Assembly: GCF_014202275.1 (NCBI RefSeq)
Contig: NZ_JACHGF010000011.1
Location: 62,001-126,000, forward strand
From: Rhabdobacter roseus
Lineage (GTDB): Bacteria; Bacteroidota; Bacteroidia; Cytophagales; Spirosomataceae
DNA length: 64,000 nt
Direction of reading: 5' to 3'
Under the pieces are notes generated by a model. That model was not told the DNA's origin. It saw only the letters and a program-made list of their open reading frames with translations, and made no database searches. Below, piece after piece: positions 25,493-33,416 of the stretch (position 1 is its first letter; each line of letters begins with the position of its first letter). The position numbers and the translations under genes are program-made.

Positions 25493-26896
25493 ATGAGTTC
25501 GCAACCAACCACTCTCTTCGACAAAGTCTGGGACGCCCACGTTGTTCGTAAAATCGAGGACGGGCCGGATATCTTTTTTATCGACCGTCACTTCATCCAC
25601 GAAGTAACGAGCCCGGTGGCCTTTCTGGGCCTGGAAAGCCGGGGGGCGGGCGTTCTGTTTCCGGAACGTACCTTCGCCACCGCCGACCACAACACGCCCA
25701 CGATCAACCAGCACCTGCCCGTACAGGACCCGCTTTCGGCCAACCAGCTGAAAGCCCTGGAAACTAACTCGGCCAAGTACGGTATTTCGCACTGGGGCCT
25801 GGGCCACCACAAAAACGGGATCGTGCACGTAGTAGGGCCCGAAAACGGCATCACCCTGCCGGGCATGACCATCGTCTGCGGCGACTCGCATACCTCTACC
25901 CATGGGGCGTTCGGGGCCATTGCGTTCGGGATTGGTACTTCGGAGGTGGAGATGGTACTGGCTACGCAGTGCATCATGCAGCCCAAGCCCCAAAAAATGC
26001 GGATTACCGTCAATGGTATCCTGGGCAAAGCGGTACTTCCCAAAGACGTGATTCTGTACATCATCGCGCAGATTTCGGCCAGTGGCGCTACGGGGTACTT
26101 TGTAGAATACGCCGGGGAGGTTTTTGAAAACATGAGCATGGAAGGCCGCATGACGGTCTGTAACATGAGCATCGAAATGGGTGCGCGCGGCGGGATCATC
26201 GCCCCGGACGCCACCACGCTCGGCTACATCGAAGGCCGCGAACTAGCTCCCAAAGGCGAGGCCTGGGATACGCTTGTTGCCTACGCCCAAACGCTGAAAA
26301 CCGACGAGGACGCGACCTTCGACCTGGAATATACCTTCGACGCGGCCGACATCGAGCCGCAAATTACCTACGGCACCAACCCTGGCCTGGGCACGGGTAT
26401 TAGCCAGCATATCCCCAAAGCCGGGGACGTCAAAGACGGCGAAGCCAGCTACCAGAAATCGCTGAAGTACATGGGCTTTGAGGAAGACGAATCCATCATT
26501 GGCAAACCCGTCGACTACGTGTTTCTGGGTAGCTGTACCAACGGGCGCATCGAAGATTTCCGCGCGTTTGCGTCCATCATCAAGGGCCGTAAAAAAGCCG
26601 ACCACGTGACGGCCTGGCTGGTACCTGGCTCGCACGTCGTAGAGGCACAGATCAAGGAAGAAGGCATTTTGGATATTCTGACCGAGGCGGGTTTCCAGCT
26701 GCGCCAGCCGGGTTGCTCGGCTTGCCTGGCCATGAACGACGACAAGATCCCGACCGGCAAGTACGCCGTAAGTACCTCCAACCGCAACTTTGAAGGGCGG
26801 CAGGGCCCCGGGGCCCGCACGCTACTGGCCAGCCCGCTCGTTGCCGCCGCCGCCGCCGTAACCGGCCAGGTGACTGACCCGCGCGAGCTGCTCTAA
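25493..26896 (+). CDS. leuC: 3-isopropylmalate dehydratase large subunit
   Basis: Aconitase-family isomerase converting 2- to 3-isopropylmalate in leucine synthesis. 467 residues, normal. The [4Fe-4S] cysteines are in [13 protein letters not shown] and [13 protein letters not shown], with the substrate motif [26 protein letters not shown]. The C-terminus, [32 protein letters not shown], is characteristic. In organisms with a citramalate pathway this enzyme also isomerises citramalate, relevant to the IPMS-like gene downstream. leuD follows 103 nt later. Confidence 0.96.
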   Translation: MSSQPTTLFDKVWDAHVVRKIEDGPDIFFIDRHFIHEVTSPVAFLGLESRGAGVLFPERTFATADHNTPTINQHLPVQDPLSANQLKALETNSAKYGISHWGLGHHKNGIVHVVGPENGITLPGMTIVCGDSHTSTHGAFGAIAFGIGTSEVEMVLATQCIMQPKPQKMRITVNGILGKAVLPKDVILYIIAQISASGATGYFVEYAGEVFENMSMEGRMTVCNMSIEMGARGGIIAPDATTLGYIEGRELAPKGEAWDTLVAYAQTLKTDEDATFDLEYTFDAADIEPQITYGTNPGLGTGISQHIPKAGDVKDGEASYQKSLKYMGFEEDESIIGKPVDYVFLGSCTNGRIEDFRAFASIIKGRKKADHVTAWLVPGSHVVEAQIKEEGILDILTEAGFQLRQPGCSACLAMNDDKIPTGKYAVSTSNRNFEGRQGPGARTLLASPLVAAAAAVTGQVTDPRELL

Positions 26897-26999
26897 GTAC
26901 CTTATCCAAAGTACCTCCGGGGCGTTTTATAGAAAAAACAAAGCGGACGGGGGTACTTTTTGTTAAAAACCCAGCATTACTAAGTACCAGATCAAAACT

Positions 27000-27596
27000 A
27001 TGGCTTACGATAAATTCACCATCCTGAAAAGTACCGCCGTTCCGATGCCAATTGAGAACGTCGATACCGATCAAATCATCCCGGCCCGCTTTCTGAAGGC
27101 CACCAAACGCGAAGGCTTCGGCGACAACCTGTTCCGCGACTGGCGTTATCATCCCGACGGTAGTCCTAAGGAAGATTTTATCCTCAATAATCCCATCTAC
27201 TCCGGCAAGATCCTGGTAGGAGGTAAAAACTTCGGCAGCGGCTCCAGCCGCGAGCACGCCGCCTGGGCCATCTACGACTACGGCTTTCGCTGCGTGGTAT
27301 CCAGCTTCTTTGCGGATATCTTTAAAGGAAACTCCCTGAATATTGGCATTTTGCCGGTGCAGGTAAGCCCGGCGTTTCTGGACAAGATTTTTCTGGCCAT
27401 CGAAGCCGATCCCCAAACGGAGCTCGAAGTAAACCTTCCCGAGCAGACCATCACCCTGTTGGCGACCGGCGAGCAGGAAACCTTCGCGATCAATAGCTAC
27501 AAAAAAAATAACCTGATGAATGGCTACGACGATATTGACTATCTGCGCGCCATGAAAGAGGAAATTGCTGCCTTCGAAGCGGCCCGACCCTACTGA
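27000..27596 (+). CDS. leuD: 3-isopropylmalate dehydratase small subunit
   Basis: Swivelling-domain partner of LeuC. 198 residues with [37 protein letters not shown] and [20 protein letters not shown], all characteristic. It supplies the substrate-binding loop to the LeuC cluster. The following IPMS-like gene starts 9 nt after its stop, indicating one transcription unit. Confidence 0.96.
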   Translation: MAYDKFTILKSTAVPMPIENVDTDQIIPARFLKATKREGFGDNLFRDWRYHPDGSPKEDFILNNPIYSGKILVGGKNFGSGSSREHAAWAIYDYGFRCVVSSFFADIFKGNSLNIGILPVQVSPAFLDKIFLAIEADPQTELEVNLPEQTITLLATGEQETFAINSYKKNNLMNGYDDIDYLRAMKEEIAAFEAARPY

Positions 27597-27605
27597 CCCG
27601 CTGCC

Positions 27606-29177
27606 ATGCCCAAGCGTTACGTTGAAATCATGGACACGACTCTCCGCGACGGGGAGCAAACCAGCGGCGTGTCTTTTTCGGCCTCAGAGAAGCTCACCAT
27701 TGCCCAGCTACTGCTCCAGGAAGTAAAGGTAGACCGCCTCGAGATTGCCTCGGCGCGGGTGTCGGAGGGGGAATTTCAGGCCGTAAAAAAAATAACGGAC
27801 TGGGCCCAGACTACGGGCTTTCTGGAAAAGATCGAGGTACTTACCTTTGTAGATGGCGAAGCCTCCGTTAACTGGATGCTCAAGGCGGGTGCGCGCGTCA
27901 TGAACCTGCTGACCAAAGGGTCGCTGAACCACCTGACCTACCAGCTCAAAAAAACGCCCCGGCAGCACTTTGAGGACATTGCGCGGGTTATTGCGCTCGC
28001 CAGCTCCCATGGCATCAGCACCAACGTGTACCTGGAAGACTGGAGCAACGGCATGCGCAATTCACCCGGCTACGTTTTTGAATGCCTGGATTTCCTAAGT
28101 ACCCAGCCCATCCGGCGGGTACTTTTGCCCGATACGCTGGGGGTACTTACACCCGCCGAATCGTACGCTTTCGTAAAGGCGATCGTAGACAGGTACCCTG
28201 ATCAGCATTTCGACTTCCACGCCCACAACGACTACGACCTGAGCATTGCCAACGTGCTGGAAGCCGTACGCGCCGGTGCGCACGGGCTGCATCTGACCGT
28301 CAACGGCATGGGCGAGCGCGCCGGAAACGCCCCCCTGGCCAGTACCATCGCCGTACTCAATGACTTCGTGCCGGACGTCGAAACGTCCGTGGTGGAGCAA
28401 TCGCTTTATTCCGTCAGCAAGATCGTAGAAACCTTTTCGGGCATTCGGATTCCGGCCAACAAGCCCATCGTGGGCGAGAATGTCTTTACCCAAACGGCCG
28501 GTATTCACGCCGACGGCGACAAGAAAAACAACCTGTACTGCAGCCACCTCATGCCCGAGCGCTTTGGGCGGCAGCGGCTATACGCCCTGGGCAAAACCTC
28601 CGGCAAAGCCAATATTGAAAACAACCTCCGGGAACTGGGAATCACGCTTTCTGACGACGATCTCAAGAAAGTAACACAGCGGATCATTGAGCTCGGCGAC
28701 CGCAAGGAAGTTGTTACGCCCGAGGACCTGCCGTACATTATTTCCGATGTGCTGGATAGCAACACCATCGAAGAGAAGGTACTGATCCTGAACTACGTAC
28801 TGACGCACGCCAACAACCTCAAGCCTTCGGCTACCTTGCAACTCAAAATCGGTGACGCTGTTTTTGAGGAGAATGCCCAGGGCGACGGCCAGTACGACGC
28901 TTTCATGAACGCCCTCAAGAAGATTTATGCCAAGCAGCAAATCAGCCTGCCCATGCTGACCGACTACGCCGTGCGCATTCCGCCCGGCGGCCGTACCGAC
29001 GCCCTCTGCGAGACCATCATTACCTGGAATATCCAGGGCAAGGAAGTAAAAACCCGAGGACTGGATTCGGACCAGGCCGTGTCGGCCATCAAGGCAACGC
29101 AAAAAATGCTCAATTTATTAAATCAGACCCCGGAACCCACCTCCAAACCATGGCCCGAAAAGCCGGAATTGGTGTAA
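27606..29177 (+). CDS. 2-isopropylmalate/citramalate synthase-like enzyme with regulatory domain
   Basis: HMGL-type TIM-barrel acyltransferase of 523 residues. Key motifs: [21 protein letters not shown], the metal site FDFHAHNDYDLSIANVLEAV, VNGMGERAGNAPL, and GIHADGDKKNN. The C-terminal 130 residues (LPMLTDYAVRIPPGGRTDALCETIITWNI) resemble the LeuA-type dimerisation/regulatory domain. A second, shorter LeuA is encoded 2 kb downstream behind a leucine attenuator, so this one more plausibly makes citramalate (pyruvate + acetyl-CoA) for isoleucine; substrate specificity cannot be read with confidence. Alternative: a feedback-regulated isopropylmalate synthase. Nine nt after leuD; leuB follows. 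Confidence 0.85.
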   Translation: MPKRYVEIMDTTLRDGEQTSGVSFSASEKLTIAQLLLQEVKVDRLEIASARVSEGEFQAVKKITDWAQTTGFLEKIEVLTFVDGEASVNWMLKAGARVMNLLTKGSLNHLTYQLKKTPRQHFEDIARVIALASSHGISTNVYLEDWSNGMRNSPGYVFECLDFLSTQPIRRVLLPDTLGVLTPAESYAFVKAIVDRYPDQHFDFHAHNDYDLSIANVLEAVRAGAHGLHLTVNGMGERAGNAPLASTIAVLNDFVPDVETSVVEQSLYSVSKIVETFSGIRIPANKPIVGENVFTQTAGIHADGDKKNNLYCSHLMPERFGRQRLYALGKTSGKANIENNLRELGITLSDDDLKKVTQRIIELGDRKEVVTPEDLPYIISDVLDSNTIEEKVLILNYVLTHANNLKPSATLQLKIGDAVFEENAQGDGQYDAFMNALKKIYAKQQISLPMLTDYAVRIPPGGRTDALCETIITWNIQGKEVKTRGLDSDQAVSAIKATQKMLNLLNQTPEPTSKPWPEKPELV

Positions 29178-29242
29178 AGTACCCCTACCCTTTTTTTAAA
29201 TACTAACTAACTACTTTGTTTAGAGAAGTACCTTCCAAGCTT

Positions 29243-30313
29243 ATGAAGAAACATATCTTAATCGTTCCCGGTGACGGCATCGGACAGGAAGTAACCGCCG
29301 TTGGAAAAAAAGTACTCGAAAAAATTGCCGAGAAATTCAACCACGAATTTACGTACGACGAGGCCCTGATTGGCCACGAGGCCATCGAAGCCACGGGCAA
29401 TCCGCTGCCCGACGAAACCCTCGAAAAAATGCGGGCGTCGGACGCGGTACTTTTCGGCGCGGTAGGCCACCCCAAGTACGACAACGACCCCAGCGCCAAG
29501 GTACGTCCCGAGCAGGGGCTGCTCAAAATGCGGAAAGAGCTCGGCCTTTACGCCAACCTACGTCCCATTAAGCTATTTGACGAGCTGCTTTCGGCTTCGT
29601 CCATCAAGCCTGAAATCCTGCAGGGCTCCGACATTCTTTTTTTTCGGGAGCTCACCGGGGATATTTATTTTGGCGAAAAAGGCCGCAAGGACGACGGCAA
29701 CTACGCCTACGACATCGCCGCCTACAGCAAGTACGAGGTAGAGCGCATTGCCCGCCGGGCTTTTGAAGCCGCCCGAACCCGCCGCAAAAAGCTCTGCTCC
29801 GTGGATAAAGCCAATGTGCTGGAGACCAGCCGCCTGTGGCGCGAAGTAGTACAGGCCCTGGCCCCGGAGTACCCCGACGTGGAGGTAGAGCACCTCTTTG
29901 TGGATGCGGCCGCCATGATGCTGATTAAAAATCCCAAGCGCTTTGACGTCGTCGTAACGGCCAACCTTTTCGGCGACATCCTGACCGACGAAGCCAGCCA
30001 GATCGCCGGGTCCATGGGTATGTTGGCTTCGGCCTCCGTGGGCGACAGCACTGGCGTGTACGAGCCCATCCACGGCTCTGCCCACGACATCACCGGCCAG
30101 GGCGTAGCCAATCCCATGGCGTCGGTACTTTCGGCAGCGCTGCTGCTAGACATATCGTTTGGCATGAAGCAGGAAGCCGAGGCCGTCATCGCAGCCGTAG
30201 ACCAGGTACTTAAAGCAGGTTTCCGTACCGGCGACATTGCCGATGCCAGCACGCCTAAGGACATGATTTTGGGTACGGAGGCGATCGGCGAGGAGATTCT
30301 GCGCCGCCTCTAG
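29243..30313 (+). CDS. leuB: 3-isopropylmalate dehydrogenase
   Basis: NAD-dependent oxidative decarboxylation of 3-isopropylmalate. 356 residues from ATG 29243 (MKKHILIVPGDGIGQEV). Signature motifs: LLKMRKELGLYANLRPIK, ILFFRELTGDIYFGEKGR, SVDKANVLETSRLWREVV, and FGDILTDEASQIAGSMGMLASASVG, with GVYEPIHGSAHDITGQGVANP. Last gene of the leuCD-IPMS-leuB unit, followed by a stable hairpin. With citramalate-pathway enzymes it also oxidises 3-methylmalate. Confidence 0.96.
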   Translation: MKKHILIVPGDGIGQEVTAVGKKVLEKIAEKFNHEFTYDEALIGHEAIEATGNPLPDETLEKMRASDAVLFGAVGHPKYDNDPSAKVRPEQGLLKMRKELGLYANLRPIKLFDELLSASSIKPEILQGSDILFFRELTGDIYFGEKGRKDDGNYAYDIAAYSKYEVERIARRAFEAARTRRKKLCSVDKANVLETSRLWREVVQALAPEYPDVEVEHLFVDAAAMMLIKNPKRFDVVVTANLFGDILTDEASQIAGSMGMLASASVGDSTGVYEPIHGSAHDITGQGVANPMASVLSAALLLDISFGMKQEAEAVIAAVDQVLKAGFRTGDIADASTPKDMILGTEAIGEEILRRL

Positions 30314-30349
30314 GAGTACATTCTCTTTGTGTCTTGAACCCGTTTAACC

Positions 30350-30380
30350 CAGCCGCGCCCTTTCCATTAGGGTGCGGCTG
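30350..30380 (+). terminator. hairpin downstream of leuB
   Basis: CAGCCGC-G-CCCT (30350-30361) pairs with AGGG-T-GCGGCTG (30369-30380), 12 bp with one G-U pair and a 7-nt loop. No T-run follows, so termination is likely but not certain. Confidence 0.6.
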
Positions 30381-30398
30381 AGTTAGCTTATAGACAAG

Positions 30399-30603
30399 GG
30401 GTACTTTCTTAAGAAGGTGTTTGAGTTAGTTTCTTTGAGCTGCAACATTGTCTTTTCGGCTGCAACCGCGTTACTTTTTCGAACCGTAGCCTCTGGCTAC
30501 GGTCGAGGGCGCCCCCCGTCCAAAAAGTACCTTGTCTCGCTCGAAAATCCTTCGTTTCGCTATCAAATTAATAGCTCAAACACCTTCTAAAGCGAAAGTA
30601 CCC
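30399..30603. repeat. structured 205-bp element with imperfect terminal inverted repeats
   Basis: The ends GGGTACTTTC (30399-30408) and AGAAGGTGTTTGAG (30412-30425) recur inverted at 30594-30603 and 30575-30588, differing only by a few bases and a small gap. Between them lies a 9-bp perfect hairpin, ACCGTAGCC/GGCTACGGT (30483-30491 with 30495-30503). The right arm overlaps the last codons of the minus-strand gene. It looks like a MITE-type or other folded repeat, but I found no second copy or target duplication here. Confidence 0.5.
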
Positions 30604-30934
30604 TATTTTCGCACTCTTCCTGAAGAGTATTGTGAAGACTGATGAGCCGCTCTACGATTTCCAGGCATTGCACCTCTGACAGGTACTTGATGGTATGCAC
30701 CACCTTGTTCAGAATCACCGTACCGTCCGCGGCTACAAGAGGGCCTCGCTGCGTCATGCGGGCTTGCAGATCCACCCATTTCATCCCTAACGGTTCCGAA
30801 AAGTACCTGGGATCAATAATAAGAAAATAAGCGGCCTGTGAAAGCAGTCCTTTTCGGAAATCGTTCTCGTGCTCCCGAAGACCCGCCACCAGCTTACCTA
30901 GCTCGGTGACCGCAAAAATGTTCGATTTTTTCAT
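30587..30934 (-). CDS. conserved-looking protein of unknown function
   Basis: 115 residues starting at ATG 30934 (MKKSNIFAVTELGKLVAGLREHENDF); a GTG at 30967 would add 11 residues. No signal peptide or membrane segment. It is helical in appearance, with a central KWVDLQARMTQRGPLVAADGTVILNKVV segment and a C-terminal amphipathic helix (ECLEIVERLISLHNTL-like). I do not recognise a family. It is the only minus-strand gene inside the leu region, lying between leuB and leuA, and its 3' end lies in a folded inverted repeat. Codon pattern is consistent with coding. Confidence 0.55.
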   Translation of the reverse strand: MKKSNIFAVTELGKLVAGLREHENDFRKGLLSQAAYFLIIDPRYFSEPLGMKWVDLQARMTQRGPLVAADGTVILNKVVHTIKYLSEVQCLEIVERLISLHNTLQEECENRVLSL

Positions 30935-31271
30935 ACGTTGAAGAGGGGGTTCAGTAAGACGGGCCACGGGCCAGCTTCTTTTACTTAAAGAAAGTACCTA
31001 GCATGTATGCTCTCTTGTTGGTTTCGATCAATGGTGGTTTTTTTTCGTTGAATGGTTAAAAGCAAGCGTTTTTTAGCCTTCCTTTTCAATTCTAAACTTT
31101 TTTATTGGTTACCATTTATTCTTTCCCATAAGGCACCTTTCCCCCAACACCCGAACGTACAAAATGCAAGTACCTCTACGTTTTCCTTGCACAAAATTTG
31201 TATAGCTCATTTCTTCGTATAACTTTGCAGAAGAAAATCGCAATGGGCGAAATTTCGCAAGCTTTATTTCC
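30935..31271. other. control region upstream of the leuA leader
   Basis: A 337-bp gap, AT-rich, with copies of the AAGTACCT octamer near 30993 and 31170 and the leuA promoter at its right end. Nothing else was recognised. Confidence 0.5.
31197..31227 (+). promoter_or_regulatory. leuA operon promoter
   Basis: TTTG (31197-31200), a 19-nt spacer and TAACTTTG (31220-31227) match the Bacteroidota promoter consensus exactly. The transcript would start near 31234, 38 nt before the leader-peptide ATG. Confidence 0.8.
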
Positions 31272-31322
31272 ATGAATTGTCCCTATCAAAGCCTACTTCT
31301 TTCGCTTCTTCGTATGCCCTGA
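31272..31322 (+). CDS. leu leader peptide
   Basis: A 16-residue open frame, MNCPYQSLLLSLLRMP then TGA. It has five leucine codons in six positions (CTA CTT CTT TCG CTT CTT). It lies about 45 nt downstream of an excellent promoter and 4 nt before the first arm of an antiterminator. This is the expected anatomy of a leucine attenuation leader controlling the leuA gene that follows. The repeated use of CTT, rather than mixed Leu codons, would make it sensitive to a single tRNA class. Confidence 0.85.
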   Translation: MNCPYQSLLLSLLRMP

Positions 31323-31326
31323 GCGC

Positions 31327-31382
31327 GAGAAAGGTATGGTTATAGCACAACAGCCCCTTTCTCACCTTGAGGAAGGGTTTTT
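31327..31382 (+). promoter_or_regulatory. leu transcription attenuator
   Basis: GAGAAAGG (31327-31334) is complementary to CCTTTCTC (31356-31363), an 8-bp antiterminator. The latter segment is also the left arm of a terminator: 31355-31363 pairs with GAGGAAGGG (31369-31377; 9 bp with one G-U), followed by TTTTT (31378-31382). The structures exclude each other, as in the ilv attenuator 17 kb upstream. leuA begins 54 nt later. Confidence 0.85.
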
Positions 31383-31436
31383 AATTTCAGGAAAAATAGT
31401 AATTTCGTAGTTCAACTTTAAATTAACGTACCCACA

Positions 31437-32591
31437 ATGAGTCAGCGAGTTTACATCTTCGACACTACATTGCGCGACGGCGAGCAAGTACCCGGCTGCC
31501 AATTGACCACGGAAGAAAAAATTATTGTGGCCCGACAGCTCGAAAAGCTAGGCGTAGACGTAATCGAAGCTGGATTCCCGGTATCGAGTCCCGGCGACTT
31601 CCGCTCGGTGGTGGAAATCTCCAAGGCCGTGCAGGAGCCCACCGTTTGCGCGCTGTCACGGGCCGTACAGGCTGACATCGACGCCGCCGCCGACGCCCTC
31701 CAGTACGCCCGGCGCGGGCGGATTCACACGGGCATTGGCTCATCCGACATTCATATACAGCATAAGTTCAATACCACCCGCGAGAAAATCATCGAGCGGG
31801 CCATCGACGCCACCAAGTACGCCCGCAAGCGCGTGGAAGACGTGGAGTTTTACTGCGAAGACGCCGGGCGCGCTGACCTGGTGTTTTTGGCGCAGCTCGT
31901 AGAGGCCGTCATCGGGGCCGGAGCTACCGTCGTGAACATTCCGGACACCACGGGCTACTGCCTACCGGACGAATACGGGGCCAAGATCAAGTACATTTTT
32001 GAGCACGTAAAGAACATCCATAAGGCTACCATCTCCATCCATTGCCACAATGACCTGGGTCTGGCTACGGCCAACTCCCTGGCCGGTATTCAGGCCGGAG
32101 CGCGCCAGGTGGAGGTGACCATCAACGGCATTGGCGAACGGGCCGGAAACACTTCGCTGGAAGAAGTGGTGATGGCGCTGAACGTACACAAGGAGCTCGG
32201 CCTGGAGACGGGCATCCACGCGCCGCTCATTTTCCCAACCAGCCAGTTGGTATCCAAAATGATGCGCATGCCTGTACAAGCCAATAAAGCCATCGTGGGC
32301 CGCAATGCCTTTGCGCACTCGTCGGGTATCCATCAGGACGGCTTCCTGAAGCATACACTGAACTACGAAATCATGAATCCGCAGGACGTAGGGGTAGACA
32401 AATCGGATATTGTCCTGACCGCCCGGAGCGGTCGCCATGCGCTCAAGCACCGGCTCGAGCTCCTGGGCTTCACCTTCGATAAGCCCACCCTGGACGACCT
32501 TTACCGTCGCTTCCTGGACGTGGCGGATGTCAAAAAAGAAGTAAACGACAAAGACCTGGTGGAGCTGGCCCGCACGGCCATAGCTGCCTAG
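31437..32591 (+). CDS. leuA: 2-isopropylmalate synthase, short form
   Basis: First committed step of leucine synthesis. The 384-residue protein contains the whole catalytic barrel ([74 protein letters not shown]) but stops before the C-terminal leucine-binding allosteric domain present in full-length (about 500-residue) enzymes. It should therefore be insensitive to classical leucine feedback, which fits transcriptional control by the leucine attenuator directly upstream. The neighbouring 523-residue paralogue keeps a regulatory domain. Followed by a 23-bp perfect hairpin. Confidence 0.94.
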   Translation: MSQRVYIFDTTLRDGEQVPGCQLTTEEKIIVARQLEKLGVDVIEAGFPVSSPGDFRSVVEISKAVQEPTVCALSRAVQADIDAAADALQYARRGRIHTGIGSSDIHIQHKFNTTREKIIERAIDATKYARKRVEDVEFYCEDAGRADLVFLAQLVEAVIGAGATVVNIPDTTGYCLPDEYGAKIKYIFEHVKNIHKATISIHCHNDLGLATANSLAGIQAGARQVEVTINGIGERAGNTSLEEVVMALNVHKELGLETGIHAPLIFPTSQLVSKMMRMPVQANKAIVGRNAFAHSSGIHQDGFLKHTLNYEIMNPQDVGVDKSDIVLTARSGRHALKHRLELLGFTFDKPTLDDLYRRFLDVADVKKEVNDKDLVELARTAIAA

Positions 32592-32599
32592 CCACCCGG

Positions 32600-32653
32600 C
32601 CTAAAGCGCCGAAGGTACCTTGACGTGAGCCAAGGTACCTTCGGCGCTTTAGG
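32600..32653 (+). terminator. 23-bp perfect hairpin after leuA
   Basis: Arms 32600-32622 and 32631-32653 are perfectly complementary with an 8-nt loop. Each arm contains AAGGTACCTT, a form of the window's iterated GTAC motif. Strong hairpin, but without a T-run. Confidence 0.75.
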
Positions 32654-32765
32654 GTACTTCATCTCCTGATTTTTAAAACTTTTTCTGGCTATTGGCCGTT
32701 TAAAAAAAGTACGTTCGCGCAATATTCTCTCGTCTTTTGTAGCTGTTGAAACGAACATCCTATTT

Positions 32766-33263
32766 ATGGCCCGACCCAACCTCCAACTCATCGAAGCCTT
32801 ACGACGGACGGCTCACAAACTAGCCACCGGCGCCTCCTACCAGTGGGGGCACATGGGTAGTTGCAACTGCGGCAACCTAGCGCAGGAACTTACCCAGCTC
32901 ACGAAGGCCGAGATTCATCAGCGGGCGCTGGCCGTAGGCCGCGGCGACTGGCACGAGCAGCTCAACGACTACTGCCCCACCAGCGGCCTGCCCATGGACC
33001 TACTCATTGCGGATATGCTCGCCGCGGGCCTTAGCTCCGAAGATCTGCAGCAGCTCGAGCGCCTGTCGAACCGCCGCATCCTGGAGCGGCTTCCCCTCGA
33101 AAAAAGGTACCTACGGCACAACGTCCGGGATGATGTGGTACTTTACTTGGGTACCTGGGCGGATTGGCTGGAAGAGCAACTTCTGGAAAAAATAACCCTG
33201 CCCCGCTGGGAAAAAACGCCCGTCGAAAATTCCGTTTCGGAGCGCGATTCAGTAATAGCCTGA
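32766..33263 (+). CDS. protein of unknown function with a CNC motif
   Basis: 165 residues, no signal peptide or membrane helix. N-terminal LIEALRRTAHKLATGASYQWGHMGSCNCGNLAQELTQLTKAEIHQRAL contains a paired cysteine motif (GSCNCGNLAQ) that could bind metal or sit in an active site; a further Cys-Pro (DYCPTSGLPMDLLI) follows. I do not recognise the family, though the sequence looks like a conserved domain rather than random coding. It stands alone between the leuA hairpin and a good terminator. Confidence 0.7.
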   Translation: MARPNLQLIEALRRTAHKLATGASYQWGHMGSCNCGNLAQELTQLTKAEIHQRALAVGRGDWHEQLNDYCPTSGLPMDLLIADMLAAGLSSEDLQQLERLSNRRILERLPLEKRYLRHNVRDDVVLYLGTWADWLEEQLLEKITLPRWEKTPVENSVSERDSVIA

Positions 33264-33335
33264 CTATGAATTTGATATTTAGGATTAAAATCGGTATACT
33301 TACAAAGAATTTATTTCCATCAGAATAATAATGCG

Positions 33336-33369
33336 AAAGCCCCCGGCCCGTCTGGCCGAGGGCTTTTTT
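33336..33369 (+). terminator. intrinsic terminator of the CNC-motif gene
   Basis: 33336-33348 pairs with 33354-33366 (12 of 13 pairs, loop CGTCT), followed by TTTTTT. Separates this gene from the convergent peptidase gene. Confidence 0.85.
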
Positions 33370-33397
33370 CTTGTGGTAGGCCGCCAAAAGTACCCCT

Positions 33398-33416
33398 AGT
33401 ACCCAAAAAGGGTACT
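33398..33416. terminator. small GTAC hairpin at the end of the peptidase gene
   Basis: AGTACCC (33398-33404), AAAAA loop, GGGTACT (33410-33416). It overlaps the stop codon of the minus-strand M16 gene and is built from the iterated motif. Confidence 0.45.

Noticed and set aside
25373-25993. 206-codon minus-strand frame over the start of leuC
   Set aside because: Antisense to the conserved LeuC N-terminus; no independent support.
26652-27659. 335-codon minus-strand frame
   Set aside because: Overlaps the ends of leuC and leuD fully; both are unambiguous, so this is a shadow.
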